DNA of 64,000 nt from Adiantum capillus-veneris (lineage: Eukaryota > Streptophyta > Polypodiopsida > Polypodiales > Pteridaceae), in contig CM043955.1 of the NCBI GenBank assembly GCA_014529385.2, positions 144,679,140 to 144,743,139 of the forward strand. The letters are read 5' to 3'. Below the pieces are notes generated by a model. The model was not told the origin of the DNA and did not search any database. It saw nothing but the letters and a program-made list of their open reading frames with translations. Position numbers and translations under genes: made by a program. Below, in pieces: positions 1 through 9,195 of this stretch; position 1 is the first letter of the stretch; every line of letters starts with the position of its first letter.

Positions 1-46
1 TCCGTCTCGTAGGTGATAGGGTGTCCGTGAGCCGTGAGGGTTAACA
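1..46 (-). repeat. End of the 3' LTR of element II (truncated by window edge)
   Basis: The 46 bases end in GGGTTAACA, which is the TGTTAACCC start of the LTR when read on the minus strand. They match the ends of the LTRs at 22567, 27243 and 40824. A polypurine tract follows at once, so this is the 3' LTR. The remainder lies left of the window. Confidence 0.85.
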
Positions 47-58
47 TGCCCCCCTTCC
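47..58 (-). other. Polypurine tract of element II
   Basis: On the minus strand this reads GGAAGGGGGGCA directly before the LTR start TGTTAACCC. The same tract sits before the 3' LTRs of element IV (27244-27255) and element V (58376-58387). It would be the primer for plus-strand DNA synthesis. Confidence 0.85.
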
Positions 59-1343
59 TGATGTAGATTTCGTCCTCGGAAGCTATTGAGTTGAAGCTCG
101 TTGGTCGAGGTGGAAGAGCATTTGAGATGAATGTCCTTAGCCTTCTTCAGTCACTGCAAAATCAAAAAACATTGCACAGTAATTGCATTCTCATAAGCGA
201 TTAAAAAGCATATGCAATTTTAGGCAGACAATTGATTGGTAACAGAATTTTAAACAATTTGTCAGCAATAAGCATTAAATTGCAATGTAATCAAATGCAT
301 AAACAGATGTAAAGGTAAAAAATTAAACAAGTCTGGGGTCGCTAATTTAACGGTCGAAAGGCACTAGAGATCGACTATTAATACCATGGGTAAGCTTCTT
401 AATTTCCTCTGGTCAATTAAGTTGTTTAATCGCGAGAACCAAGTATTTCATGTTCGAGGGCTGACTAGAGACTATACCTAGAGGACCTTGTAGTTAAGCT
501 ACGATAAAAGGAATTTCTCATGAAATCATCGCCTGACTGATTACCTTTTCTTTGACCCCCAAAGTGTTTTCACGGTGATTCAATTTGATGTTTGTGCTTA
601 TTTTGTATGCCTTGGGTTTTTTGCTTTTCAAGGAAAAGCGCCCACACTGGGAACCTCTAGGGCTCTAGTACCATAGGCAATACATGTGAGTGAAGTACCA
701 AATCAAGCTGAGATTTCTCTTCCAGCTTAAGATTTTACAGTGTGGCACTTTGATTTTTTGTTTGTTCATTTTCAGCATTTTAATTTTGTAACTTTGGGGG
801 GTCATATAACACTGATACACCTCCCCAGGCTCATCACACTAGTAAACTCCCTTTATAATATTTAAGCGAAAGGTCAATAGGGTCAAGCCCACTAGAAAGC
901 CCTAGTACATTTCACACAATGTTGCCTAAATCGGATTAAGAACCTAAGTAACCATTGATTATTAGGAAGGCATTCCCCATGGTATTAAGAGAAGATCTCT
1001 AACACCTAACTTGGTCAAACTAGCTTAGTCGGACTGCTTGATTTTTAAACCTAGACAAGTGATTATGACAAAAAATTACATTAAATTAAATGTTTGATAC
1101 TAAGCAAATGCGGTGAATATTAGGCTACCAATCACAATTAAAGCAGAAAATCATAGATGCAAAAAAGATAAGGGGCAATGCTAATGGACAAGAAACACCT
1201 GTTTGTGTCGATGGTCGCACTTGATTTGAAGAGTGAGTCGAGATAAAGATTCCATGAAGGTCCAAATCCTATCAATAGCAACACGCTCCTGTACACACTA
1301 GGAAACAAAAGGAATACCTCCAGGAGGCACATTAGAAGGAAAA
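59..1343 (-). other. Conserved 3' noncoding region of element II
   Basis: About 1.3 kb without a supported ORF. It aligns closely with 27256-28540 of element IV and, in the opposite orientation, with about 57150-58375 of element V. Short open frames here (for example 1138-1407) run across the insertion point of element I and are not genes. The role of such a long conserved noncoding stretch is unknown. Confidence 0.75.
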
Positions 1344-1348
1344 GGTAC

Positions 1349-1463
1349 TGACGAAGGAAATTTGGAATGGCGGCCTCTACACCAAAACAAACTCCATTGC
1401 GCCACAAGGGAAATGAGATGAGGGCACCACCTAGTCTTGGAAGCGTGGACTAGGACCGCTACA

Positions 1464-1494
<31 letters not shown>

Positions 1495-2770
1495 CACTAT
1501 GAATGAAGCATTAACCGTGGTGTGTGCACAAGGAATGGATGACTTCAAACACTCCCAACACAAATAGCATATAGATTATCGAACAATCACTCAAGGATTA
1601 GCCAAGATCACATCAAACACTCTCACACGCATATACAACATTTCACTTAATTAACACAAGTAAGAGGAGGAGAGGTTACTAGCATGAAACACTTTGCACT
1701 CTAGGATGTGCAAAAATAGAGTGAATGAATGAGCTTATGGGCTCATGGTGAGTGATACAAAGGCTCAATGGGCTGAGGGAGGCTTGAAATTACAAAGGGG
1801 AAGGCCTCTTTATATAGGAAAGAGAGTGATTAGGAGTGAGGTTAAGATACAAGTGTAATTTGTACAAATGAAGCTTGATTAGGGATATTCAACCAATGAA
1901 GAAGCTCCTTCCAAGTGATTTGTTGACCAATTAGCTCCATCATCACTTGTGTTGTCTTCACTCCTTCCTCCATAGCTTGAGTCCAAGAGCTTCCTTATTT
2001 TAAAATGTAAAGAATCTACATAAAATCAATACATATCTAGTAATAATAGAAAGGGGTTGAGTGAGAACTTATGAATTACAACAAGATTAAGCATGACTTG
2101 AGAGGTGATTAGAAGAGGAACTTTGATGGGTTTTTGAGCTTGAGAGAGAGGAGGAAGGAGAGGAGGGTGAGAAGACTAATGGCTGATTTAAAAGAAGGTC
2201 TCAATGTGGAAAAGGAAGGGTGTGTGTGTGTAAAGGTAGGGGGGTGGTCTCCACCACAGTTGAAAAAACTGCCGTCCACCATTTTGGCCATATCTCCTAG
2301 ACCGTAGATGCAAAAATTATAAAAAAAATATGGCCAGAATCTTCAGCTCGTCAGTTACAACTTTGATGAAGAAAACTTTTCTTGGATCGGAGTGGAAGTA
2401 TTTTTTAAAAATTCAACAAAATCATGTGCCTGGTTTCTTCCTTTACCAAGTCTTCCACTTGGGTCCCATTTGTTTGAATCATCATATGGCTCCAAAGCCA
2501 TGATGATATGAGCCACTCATGACCCTTGAATCATGGGTGCATGGCTCCACAACCACATCATATCTTTTCTTTTCACATTTACATATTTTCCCTTCCCTTT
2601 ACCACTAGGTTCTCCCTCTACCTTTCACCTCCGGTGAACTAGTCAAGAAAAAATCATTTTTTTTAAATTTTCCAAGAGGTTGTTCTCACTCTTTCTTTTA
2701 TTGTAAACCTCTAGAAGCAAGGAAAACCAACAAAATATGATAAACAAAAATTTGTGATAGGCTCGGATCA
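1349..2770 (-). repeat. 3' LTR of element I (1422 bp)
   Basis: Starts TGACGAAGG and ends CTCGGATCA on the + strand, giving TG...CA termini. It aligns along its whole length with 9011-10470. A GA run near 1468-1494 is 38 bases shorter than in the other copy and accounts for the full length difference. I saw one substitution, near 2317 (T here, C near 10017). A TATATAAAG box on the minus strand lies at 1808-1816. Confidence 0.95.
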
Positions 2771-2786
2771 TAGCCCCCCCAAACCT
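2771..2786 (-). other. Polypurine tract of element I
   Basis: Read on the minus strand it is AGGTTTGGGGGGGCTA, immediately upstream of the 3' LTR start TGATCC. It follows the pol stop codon (TAG at 2812-2814) by 25 bases. Confidence 0.85.
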
Positions 2787-2811
2787 GGCTAGGGGTATTT
2801 ATGCCTCTAGC

Positions 2812-5800
2812 CTACTTTCTTTGATCTTGAGCTGACCTTATCCTGATGTGATAAGGCTTTAGACGCCATCCATTTGTCCTGGTCTTGTGCACTTTACCAT
2901 CAATGTCTTGAAGTCTGTAAGAGCCATTTTTGAACTTTTTGGTGACCAAGAACGGGCCTTCCCATCGGAAAAGAAACTTTCCATCCTTACGAGTGTCGAA
3001 GCGATTGTCATATCGAAGCACCAGAGATCCCTTGTTGATGTCTTTGGATGCTAGCTTTTTGTTGAACTTTTCTCTGCGCTTCTCTGCTTCTTGAGAATAG
3101 TGGTTGATGGCTTCTTCACGATCCAATTGCAGCCTCTCTAGATCCATGATCCTTTGATGTACTTTCTCCTTTTGAGAGCCTACCTGGCTACCCAATATTC
3201 GAAGACTTGTTAACTTCACTTCAATGGGCAAAAGCGCCTCCTTCCCATAAACCAAATGAAAGGGTGTGTACCCTAATGTGGTTTTGAAGGAGGTTCTATA
3301 GGCCCATAGAGCTCCATTCAGGTGTTTGTCCCAATCTTGGCGCCTGGCATGTACCTGTTTGGTGAGAATTTTGCAGATGATTCCATTTACCTTTTCCACC
3401 AAACCATTGCACTGAGGGTAGTAAGGAGTAGAGTGTTGATGCTGAATATTTAGCTTCTTCATGAGTTCTCCTACCAACTCTGCTCTAAATCCTGGTCCCC
3501 TATCAGATAGTATTTCAAGAGGGGTGCCAAACCGGCAACAGATGTGGTCAAAGATGAACTGACTCACATCCTTAGCAGTAATTCTATTGGTCGGCATAGC
3601 CTCAGCCCATCTAGTCATGTAGTCTACTCCCATGATGATGTACTCTTTACCTGACTGAGTGCGTGGTAGAGGCCCTATGGCATCAATTCCCCACTTCTCA
3701 AAGGGCCCATATACCTTTATTGGGTTCTGAGGTTCAGCTATGAGCCGTCGTGGTCCTGCTTTCTGACATTCATCACATGTTTGACACCAATATTTGACAT
3801 CACGATGAAGACTTGGCCAAGTAAACCCAGCTTGTAGAACCTTTCTACTAGTGACGTCGTGTGCAAAGTGTCCTCCGCACATATCATCGTGACAAGCTTT
3901 TAAAATCTCTTCAATTTCACTCTTCAAAGGAACTCTCCTAAGCACACTATCCTTACCAAGACAATACAAGTCATCATTTACTATGCGATACCTGGTAGCC
4001 TTCCTAGCTAACCATCGCCTTTCCCCTGCATTCAAGTGTTTAGGAGCCTCTCCTTGCTCCAGAATGTGCATAATATCTTCCAAGTCCTCCTTGCCTTGCT
4101 GAAGTGGAAGTTTGATGGCCACTGCTCCCACTATTGACTCATTTAACTTTGATGATGCTAGGTGGTCTGCATCCTTGTTCTGGTCTCTTGGTACATGATG
4201 TACTTGTGCCTCCCTAAATCTCCTCATAAGAGCTTTTGCTTCTCTCATTTTAGTAGAGAGACGGGCATTTTTGCAAGCCCATGTACCTTGCATTTGCCTT
4301 ACCAAAAGCATGGAGTCACCAAAAGCGTTTAATCTCTTAATTGAATTATCGAGGCACCAGCAAAGGCCATGAATTAGAGCATGATATTCTGCTTCATTGT
4401 TGGAGTGGACATCTTCTAGAGTGATCCCTTCACCATGGATCCTCTCTCCCAATGGGGATAAGACTACGATGCCTGCAGCTGCCTTATCCTTGGTTCTCTT
4501 GTATGCTCCATCAAAGTAGAGGCTATAAGCATTGACCAAAGCCTCTACAGCTGGAGGTGGTGGAAGTTCCTTTCTCTTCAAATGGCAAACTTTTTCATAG
4601 CACTTGTTTGTTAAAATGTCGGCTAAGCATGCTCGAGTTGTTCTTTCCACCTGTATTGTATAATCAAACTCTTGAAGTCGCACCACCCACTTTGCTATTT
4701 TGTCAGAGATTTCCATATGTTGTAGTGCATAGGGAAACATATCCTCCACAGTGATAATTACAAACCTCTTCGGCAGCAAGTATGGCCGAAATTTGGTTAC
4801 CGCAAACATGAGAGCTAACACTAGCTGTTCCATTAGGGTGTAGGCCTTCTCTGTGTTTTCCATGAGGCGGCTAGCAAAATACACAGGCCTCATAAAGGAG
4901 GTTTTTGGATCTTTTTGTAGGAGGGCAGCACCAATGGCTTCTTCTCCCACACTAGGGTTTACAAAGAATGTTTCTTCCCAACAAGGTTGGAGGATTACAG
5001 GGAGTGACCCTAACATTTTTTTAATCTCTCTAAAATGCCCTTCACTTTCTTCACTCCAAATAAGCGTCTCTTGACGAGTCAGCTGTTGTAGGGGAAATAT
5101 CACTTGGGAGAGTAAGTGTATGAATCTACTCAAATATCTTAGCTTTTGCAAGAAGGAGATTAATTGTTTGATGGAAGTTGGGGAAGGTAGATTTAGCAAT
5201 GTTTCTATCTTTTCAGGATCTACCTCGATTCCATCAATGGACACTACATGCCCTAATAGTGTAACCTTGCTTTCCCCAATGTGACATTTGTCCTTGTTTA
5301 GTTGTCCACCCAGCTTAGCTAAACGAGTAAATCCTTCATCAATCTTGCCGAGATGCATACTTTTGGAGCTGTAAATACAAAAGTCATCTATGAAAACCCT
5401 TATGGACTTACCAAAGTAAGGTTGGAAGACCATGTTCATGAATCGTTGAAAGGTGGCTGGAGCGTTGGTGAGACCAAAAGGCATGACTCGAAATGCAAAA
5501 CATCCCCATGGTGTGATGAAAGTAGTCTTCTTCTGGTCCTCCTCTGCAATGCGTATTTGAAAGTAGCCAGAGTAGCCATCACACACTGTGTATCTCTCAT
5601 GGCCTGCTACTTCATTTAGAATCTCATCTTGAAATGGGAGAGGGAAGTGGTCCCTCCTTGTTGCAGCATTTAGTGGCTTGTAATCCACGCACACTCGCCA
5701 TTTACCATTCTTCTTTGGCCTCACCACTACTGGGGAGACCCATTCTGAATCTTCTACTGGGTATATGAATCCTGCTTCTAAGAGTCTCTTCACCTCAGAC

Positions 5801-7566
5801 AACAGTGCATTTTGTTGCACAACTCCTAATCTTCTTAGTTTTTGTACCACTGGCTTGCTCCCTTCTTTTAGATGGATATGATGCTTCACTGCAGTGACAC
5901 CTGTAATGTGAGTGTAATCAGAAATAAACAATGATGCATGCTTCTTGAGAACATTTACATAACCCTCCTTTTCTTCTTCCTTTATATCCTTGGATAACAT
6001 CTCCTCTAGGCTGGCATCCCACACATTCTCCATTTGGACCCTTGGGTTGTCTTCTGATGAGGTAGTTTCCTTTATGGTGACGCCCATGACTTCGAGAGTG
6101 CTATCACTCTCTTCACTTGAACTCTCTTCCTCGTCCATGGATGAGGAGCATCTACTTGAGCTCCACTCATCAGCTGACGTCTCTAGTTCAAGGTTCTCTT
6201 GTCGCCCATTCTTTAGGTTATAAACCACCTTCCGACTATGGCCACCCATGCGAGGCCTCAACTCCAAGTCTCCTGTTGCCCAATCTTGCCTAGCTCCTAT
6301 ACCCATGAGCCAAGGTCGTCCTAAAATAAGGGGGTATCCTTCTCCCTTTACTGGCATCACATAAGCATCAACCTCTGTAGTGATTCCAAAAACAGAAACT
6401 CTCAAAGCTTTCACTACACCCACACAAGTGACAGAGACATTATTGGCCATTTTTGCCCTAAAGTTTGATGATTCCATTACCTCTAAACCCAATTGATGCA
6501 TTAGCTTTTCTGTCATGACACAAACCTCTGCTCCACTGTCAATGTAAGTTTTTGGAATCCGTTGTCCCTTGATTTGAGCCTCCACCAAAGGCACTATATC
6601 CTTGAGACCATATGCTTTGATTACACTTACTAGCTTACTTCGCTTTGCCCTCGTGCTCACCATTTTTGACCATTGTCGTCGAAGCTTTGGGGAGATATGG
6701 AGTAGTTGTGGCCAAGTAATCTTTGGTCCTTGAGAACTCACATCAGCTGTCAAGTCATAAGGTTGTGTCCGAGATCCCATAGGGAAATCAGAGATGTCAA
6801 TTTGAGACCTAGTACGGGTCTTTCTCTTCTTGGCTTCATCTTTAGTTGCCCGAGATGTACTTGCTTCATTGCTTGCATCCTTGCTTGTTTCTTTACCTAC
6901 TTCATCTTGAACACGCACACGTTTGATAGGCATTGTAGCCACTTCATCTATCTTCATCTTCCCTTTAGCTATTTCTTCCTGGTTGCTTCTGCCCTTGATG
7001 ACCTCCTCCATCCTTATGATGCTCACATTTGGTTGAGTAGCAGGGGCTTGAGCTTGAGCACGAGGTGGCTGCAAAATTTGAGGTTGCGGTTGCTCTTGTG
7101 CTTGAGCTCTAGCACGGGGTGGACTTACTTGTTGTCGAGGACCTCTGACAGGGTAGTCATATCTTCTGGGATGAGGGCAATTATACATGCCGTGGCCAAT
7201 TTCTCCACAATTGTAACACAACATTTCCCTTGCTTGACGTCGCATTGGTGGCCGATTCCCACCATTTCCCTCAATAGGCCTTCTTGCACCCTGCACAAGA
7301 TTTACTCTCAACCCCTCTAGCTGGTTTGTGAGATTGTTTATTTGTTGGAGCATATCTTCTTGTTGACCTCTATTGAGGTCGGGTGCATTAGGCACATTTG
7401 GAGGTATGTGAGAAGCTTCCATAGTTGTGATATTGCCTCCCAAAGCTAGCTGGCCAGCTTGGGCTTGATAGAGAATTTTTCTATTCTTTTCCCTAGCAAT
7501 TCTTAAGGCATCTTCAAAAGCATTTGGAAATTTGCCCTCTACCTTCTCCCTTAGCAAGGGGTACAA
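2812..7566 (-). CDS. Element I gag C-terminus and pol (NC, protease, RT, two RNase H, integrase)
   Basis: 1584 open codons. Domains in order: a CX2CX4HX4C zinc knuckle at residues 117-130; aspartic protease with DSGA at 343-346; reverse transcriptase about 590-800 with the catalytic pair in FIDDF at 727-728; a first RNase H about 865-985 whose expected catalytic acids are poorly conserved; a second RNase H about 1016-1140 with FDG (D1019), NNEAE (E1060), GDS (D1084) and a terminal DAD; and integrase about 1200-1500 with H1226, H1233, C1264 and C1267 and the DDE triad D1295, D1355, E1391. A second, archaeal-like RNase H is the mark of the Tat lineage (Tat, Ogre, Retand). There is no ATG at 7566: the frame runs on from the gag ORF upstream, separated by one TGA. 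The product would be cleaved by its own protease to copy and integrate the element. Confidence 0.93.
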   Translation of the reverse strand: MYPLLREKVEGKFPNAFEDALRIAREKNRKILYQAQAGQLALGGNITTMEASHIPPNVPNAPDLNRGQQEDMLQQINNLTNQLEGLRVNLVQGARRPIEGNGGNRPPMRRQAREMLCYNCGEIGHGMYNCPHPRRYDYPVRGPRQQVSPPRARAQAQEQPQPQILQPPRAQAQAPATQPNVSIIRMEEVIKGRSNQEEIAKGKMKIDEVATMPIKRVRVQDEVGKETSKDASNEASTSRATKDEAKKRKTRTRSQIDISDFPMGSRTQPYDLTADVSSQGPKITWPQLLHISPKLRRQWSKMVSTRAKRSKLVSVIKAYGLKDIVPLVEAQIKGQRIPKTYIDSGAEVCVMTEKLMHQLGLEVMESSNFRAKMANNVSVTCVGVVKALRVSVFGITTEVDAYVMPVKGEGYPLILGRPWLMGIGARQDWATGDLELRPRMGGHSRKVVYNLKNGRQENLELETSADEWSSSRCSSSMDEEESSSEESDSTLEVMGVTIKETTSSEDNPRVQMENVWDASLEEMLSKDIKEEEKEGYVNVLKKHASLFISDYTHITGVTAVKHHIHLKEGSKPVVQKLRRLGVVQQNALLSEVKRLLEAGFIYPVEDSEWVSPVVVRPKKNGKWRVCVDYKPLNAATRRDHFPLPFQDEILNEVAGHERYTVCDGYSGYFQIRIAEEDQKKTTFITPWGCFAFRVMPFGLTNAPATFQRFMNMVFQPYFGKSIRVFIDDFCIYSSKSMHLGKIDEGFTRLAKLGGQLNKDKCHIGESKVTLLGHVVSIDGIEVDPEKIETLLNLPSPTSIKQLISFLQKLRYLSRFIHLLSQVIFPLQQLTRQETLIWSEESEGHFREIKKMLGSLPVILQPCWEETFFVNPSVGEEAIGAALLQKDPKTSFMRPVYFASRLMENTEKAYTLMEQLVLALMFAVTKFRPYLLPKRFVIITVEDMFPYALQHMEISDKIAKWVVRLQEFDYTIQVERTTRACLADILTNKCYEKVCHLKRKELPPPPAVEALVNAYSLYFDGAYKRTKDKAAAGIVVLSPLGERIHGEGITLEDVHSNNEAEYHALIHGLCWCLDNSIKRLNAFGDSMLLVRQMQGTWACKNARLSTKMREAKALMRRFREAQVHHVPRDQNKDADHLASSKLNESIVGAVAIKLPLQQGKEDLEDIMHILEQGEAPKHLNAGERRWLARKATRYRIVNDDLYCLGKDSVLRRVPLKSEIEEILKACHDDMCGGHFAHDVTSRKVLQAGFTWPSLHRDVKYWCQTCDECQKAGPRRLIAEPQNPIKVYGPFEKWGIDAIGPLPRTQSGKEYIIMGVDYMTRWAEAMPTNRITAKDVSQFIFDHICCRFGTPLEILSDRGPGFRAELVGELMKKLNIQHQHSTPYYPQCNGLVEKVNGIICKILTKQVHARRQDWDKHLNGALWAYRTSFKTTLGYTPFHLVYGKEALLPIEVKLTSLRILGSQVGSQKEKVHQRIMDLERLQLDREEAINHYSQEAEKRREKFNKKLASKDINKGSLVLRYDNRFDTRKDGKFLFRWEGPFLVTKKFKNGSYRLQDIDGKVHKTRTNGWRLKPYHIRIRSAQDQRK

Positions 7567-7578
7567 ACCTGAGATAAA

Positions 7579-7971
7579 TCAATCCTTTTGGAGGCAATTG
7601 GGAGCTCGCTCACCAGGGTTTAGTGAGTTTGACCATTGCCCCCAAAGTTTCAGAAAACCTTCCTCATAGGTTGCATAACCATGAGGGTCAACTTGATGAA
7701 GGGACAGAAGTCGTTGCCATAGTTCTTCTGCCGAATTGGCTCGTTGAAATCTTCGTAGGAAAGCCACCTTCAATCCCTCCCAATCAATTCTTTGGGTTGG
7801 ATCTAGAGCCTGGAACCATACCCTAGCTTCTTCTTTGAGCACCAAAGGAAAAGCTCTCAATTTCACTGCTTCGTCATCCCTCCCGGAGACAAGGAAAGCC
7901 ATCTCCAAGTTATCCAAAAAATCCCCAGCATTTTCCCCACTACGCCCGAAAAAATTTGGGAAAGCCATCAT
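7579..7971 (-). CDS. Element I gag, N-terminal (capsid) part, ended by in-frame TGA
   Basis: About 130 codons from the paired ATGs at 7971 and 7968 to a TGA at 7579-7581. The protein has the Retrotrans_gag pattern: LDNLEMAFLV, then AFPLVLKEEARVWFQAL and FLRRFQRANSAEELWQRL. The downstream frame that leads to the zinc knuckle is the same frame, so this TGA alone separates capsid from the rest of gag-pol. It may be a recent point mutation or a recoded stop. The open frame reaches back past the ATGs to 7995 and beyond, so the true start is uncertain. Gag forms the virus-like particle in the cytoplasm. Confidence 0.8.
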   Translation of the reverse strand: MMAFPNFFGRSGENAGDFLDNLEMAFLVSGRDDEAVKLRAFPLVLKEEARVWFQALDPTQRIDWEGLKVAFLRRFQRANSAEELWQRLLSLHQVDPHGYATYEEGFLKLWGQWSNSLNPGERAPNCLQKD

Positions 7972-7991
7972 AAAAGTGGGTTGCCTTCCTC

Positions 7992-8204
7992 TCAATATAG
8001 CACAAAGATGAAAACGTCTAGGCCCAAATCATATCTTATTAAGGGTAGAATAAATGGATTGATAGATGCATTAATCTCAGCTAGACGACGAGGGCCTAGT
8101 AAGTCCCTTATGATGTTTTGGAACCTAAGCTTTGTGCTAGCTATTATATGCACAGTTTGTCTAGCAAGAGGTTGGAAAGGTCCATATAAATCCCTATGAT
8201 TCAT
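7992..8204 (-). CDS. Short ORF upstream of gag, related to its neighbour (unit A)
   Basis: 70 codons beginning with ATG, MNHRDLYGPFQPLARQ. The C-terminal half (RRLAEI..NPFILPLIRYDLGLDVFIFVL) resembles that of the ORF at 8214-8423, so the two look like an old tandem duplication. The stop, TGA at 7992-7994, lies about 20 bases before the gag ATG. It shares its frame with 8214-8423 and 8457-8960. I do not recognise the family. It may be the last part of one upstream ORF broken by stops. Confidence 0.45.
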   Translation of the reverse strand: MNHRDLYGPFQPLARQTVHIIASTKLRFQNIIRDLLGPRRLAEINASINPFILPLIRYDLGLDVFIFVLY

Positions 8205-8213
8205 GGAGTATGC

Positions 8214-8423
8214 TTAAAGCAAGATGAATATGTGAACATCAAAAGATACATTATACTCCAAAATAGGAAATATTATAGGGTCAGGGGACAGCAATATCTC
8301 TCTCAACCTCTCAGCTCCAAAATAGAAGACCAATCTTTGTTGGAAAAAAATCTTTCTATCAATGCGCACATTCACCCTAATATTTTGAACTGATTGAAAG
8401 TTGTGGAAAATGGGATTATTCAT
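8214..8423 (-). CDS. Short ORF upstream of gag, related to its neighbour (unit B)
   Basis: 69 codons from an ATG, beginning MNNPIFHNFQ. It shares the pattern ERLREI..DPIIFPILEYNVSFDVHIFIL with the next ORF. The stop is TAA at 8214-8216, only 9 bases before the next ATG. The stretch between this ORF and 8457 is open in the same frame. Function unknown. Confidence 0.45.
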   Translation of the reverse strand: MNNPIFHNFQSVQNIRVNVRIDRKIFFQQRLVFYFGAERLREILLSPDPIIFPILEYNVSFDVHIFILL

Positions 8424-8456
8424 TGGTGCATTAATTACAACCTTCCATGAAGCACT

Positions 8457-8960
8457 TCATTGAAGTTGAGCTCTCTTGGATCCCACCATTTGAGAGATGC
8501 GAAGAATTTGCTCACCAGTGATTAGCCTAGCTTTGGTGTGACCATCTTCAGCTTTGTAGAGTTCATAGGGTTCGATGGCTACCCTCTCAACCACCTTGAG
8601 CCTTCTTGCTAGTAGTAGTTGGAGTGCATCACCATATGTAGCCTCTTGCCAATACCGCACCCCATTGATGTGTAGCTCCCCCTCCAAAAACTTGTTAATA
8701 CCCGAGTTTGAGAGTGCTTTCACCACCTGAAGTCGAGGCTTCAAAGGGAGTGTCTTCACACTAGCCACAAAGCACTCAACACAGTTTTTTGACCTAGGGA
8801 CTTGATGACTACAAGATTTTCCTTGAAGCAAAGAAGGGTGTGTGTAGTTAACTCTCTTTACCCGCATACGTGCCGTTTGTAGATAAAGACGCTTCTTTTC
8901 TCGAGCTTCTTGGGGAGACCATAGTGGAAGTCTCGGAGAATTTGATGGATCTTCCTTCAT
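8457..8960 (-). CDS. Upstream ORF1 of element I, unknown function
   Basis: 167 codons from a true ATG (8958-8960) to TGA (8457-8459), about 50 bases inside the 5' LTR. The protein is basic at its N-terminus. It contains a stretch like GINKFLEGELHINGVRYWQEATYGDALQLLL, which I do not recognise. Some Tat-lineage elements (Ogre) carry an extra ORF upstream of gag, and this occupies the same place. Whether it is homologous cannot be judged here. Because 8214-8423 and 7992-8204 follow in the same frame, the ancestral ORF may have been about 320 codons. Confidence 0.5.
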   Translation of the reverse strand: MKEDPSNSPRLPLWSPQEAREKKRLYLQTARMRVKRVNYTHPSLLQGKSCSHQVPRSKNCVECFVASVKTLPLKPRLQVVKALSNSGINKFLEGELHINGVRYWQEATYGDALQLLLARRLKVVERVAIEPYELYKAEDGHTKARLITGEQILRISQMVGSKRAQLQ

Positions 8961-8990
8961 AGGATTGATAGAGCGCTGCTTGAGAACTCC

Positions 8991-9010
8991 TCAGTGGGGG
9001 CACCAATTTA
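8991..9010 (-). other. Primer-binding-like site of element I
   Basis: On the minus strand the bases after the 5' LTR end read TAAA then TTGGTGCCCCCACTGA. Position next to the LTR and the TGG start fit a tRNA primer site. I cannot name the tRNA from memory. Confidence 0.55.
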
Positions 9011-9125
9011 TGACGAAGGAAATTTGGAATGGCGGCCTCTACACCAAAACAAACTCCATTGCGCCACAAGGGAAATGAGATGAGGGCACCACCTAGTCTT
9101 GGAAGCGTGGACTAGGACCGCTACA

Positions 9126-9195
<70 letters not shown>

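Noticed and set aside
865-985. Terminal 3' noncoding region of element II as a structured RNA gene
   Set aside because: It is conserved among the elements but no covariation or known RNA fold could be shown by eye.
1138-1407. 89-codon ORF as a gene
   Set aside because: It spans the junction between element II and the LTR of element I and has no ATG.
6706-7320. 204-codon open frame on the + strand
   Set aside because: It lies opposite the well-supported gag-pol frame of element I and has no domain.
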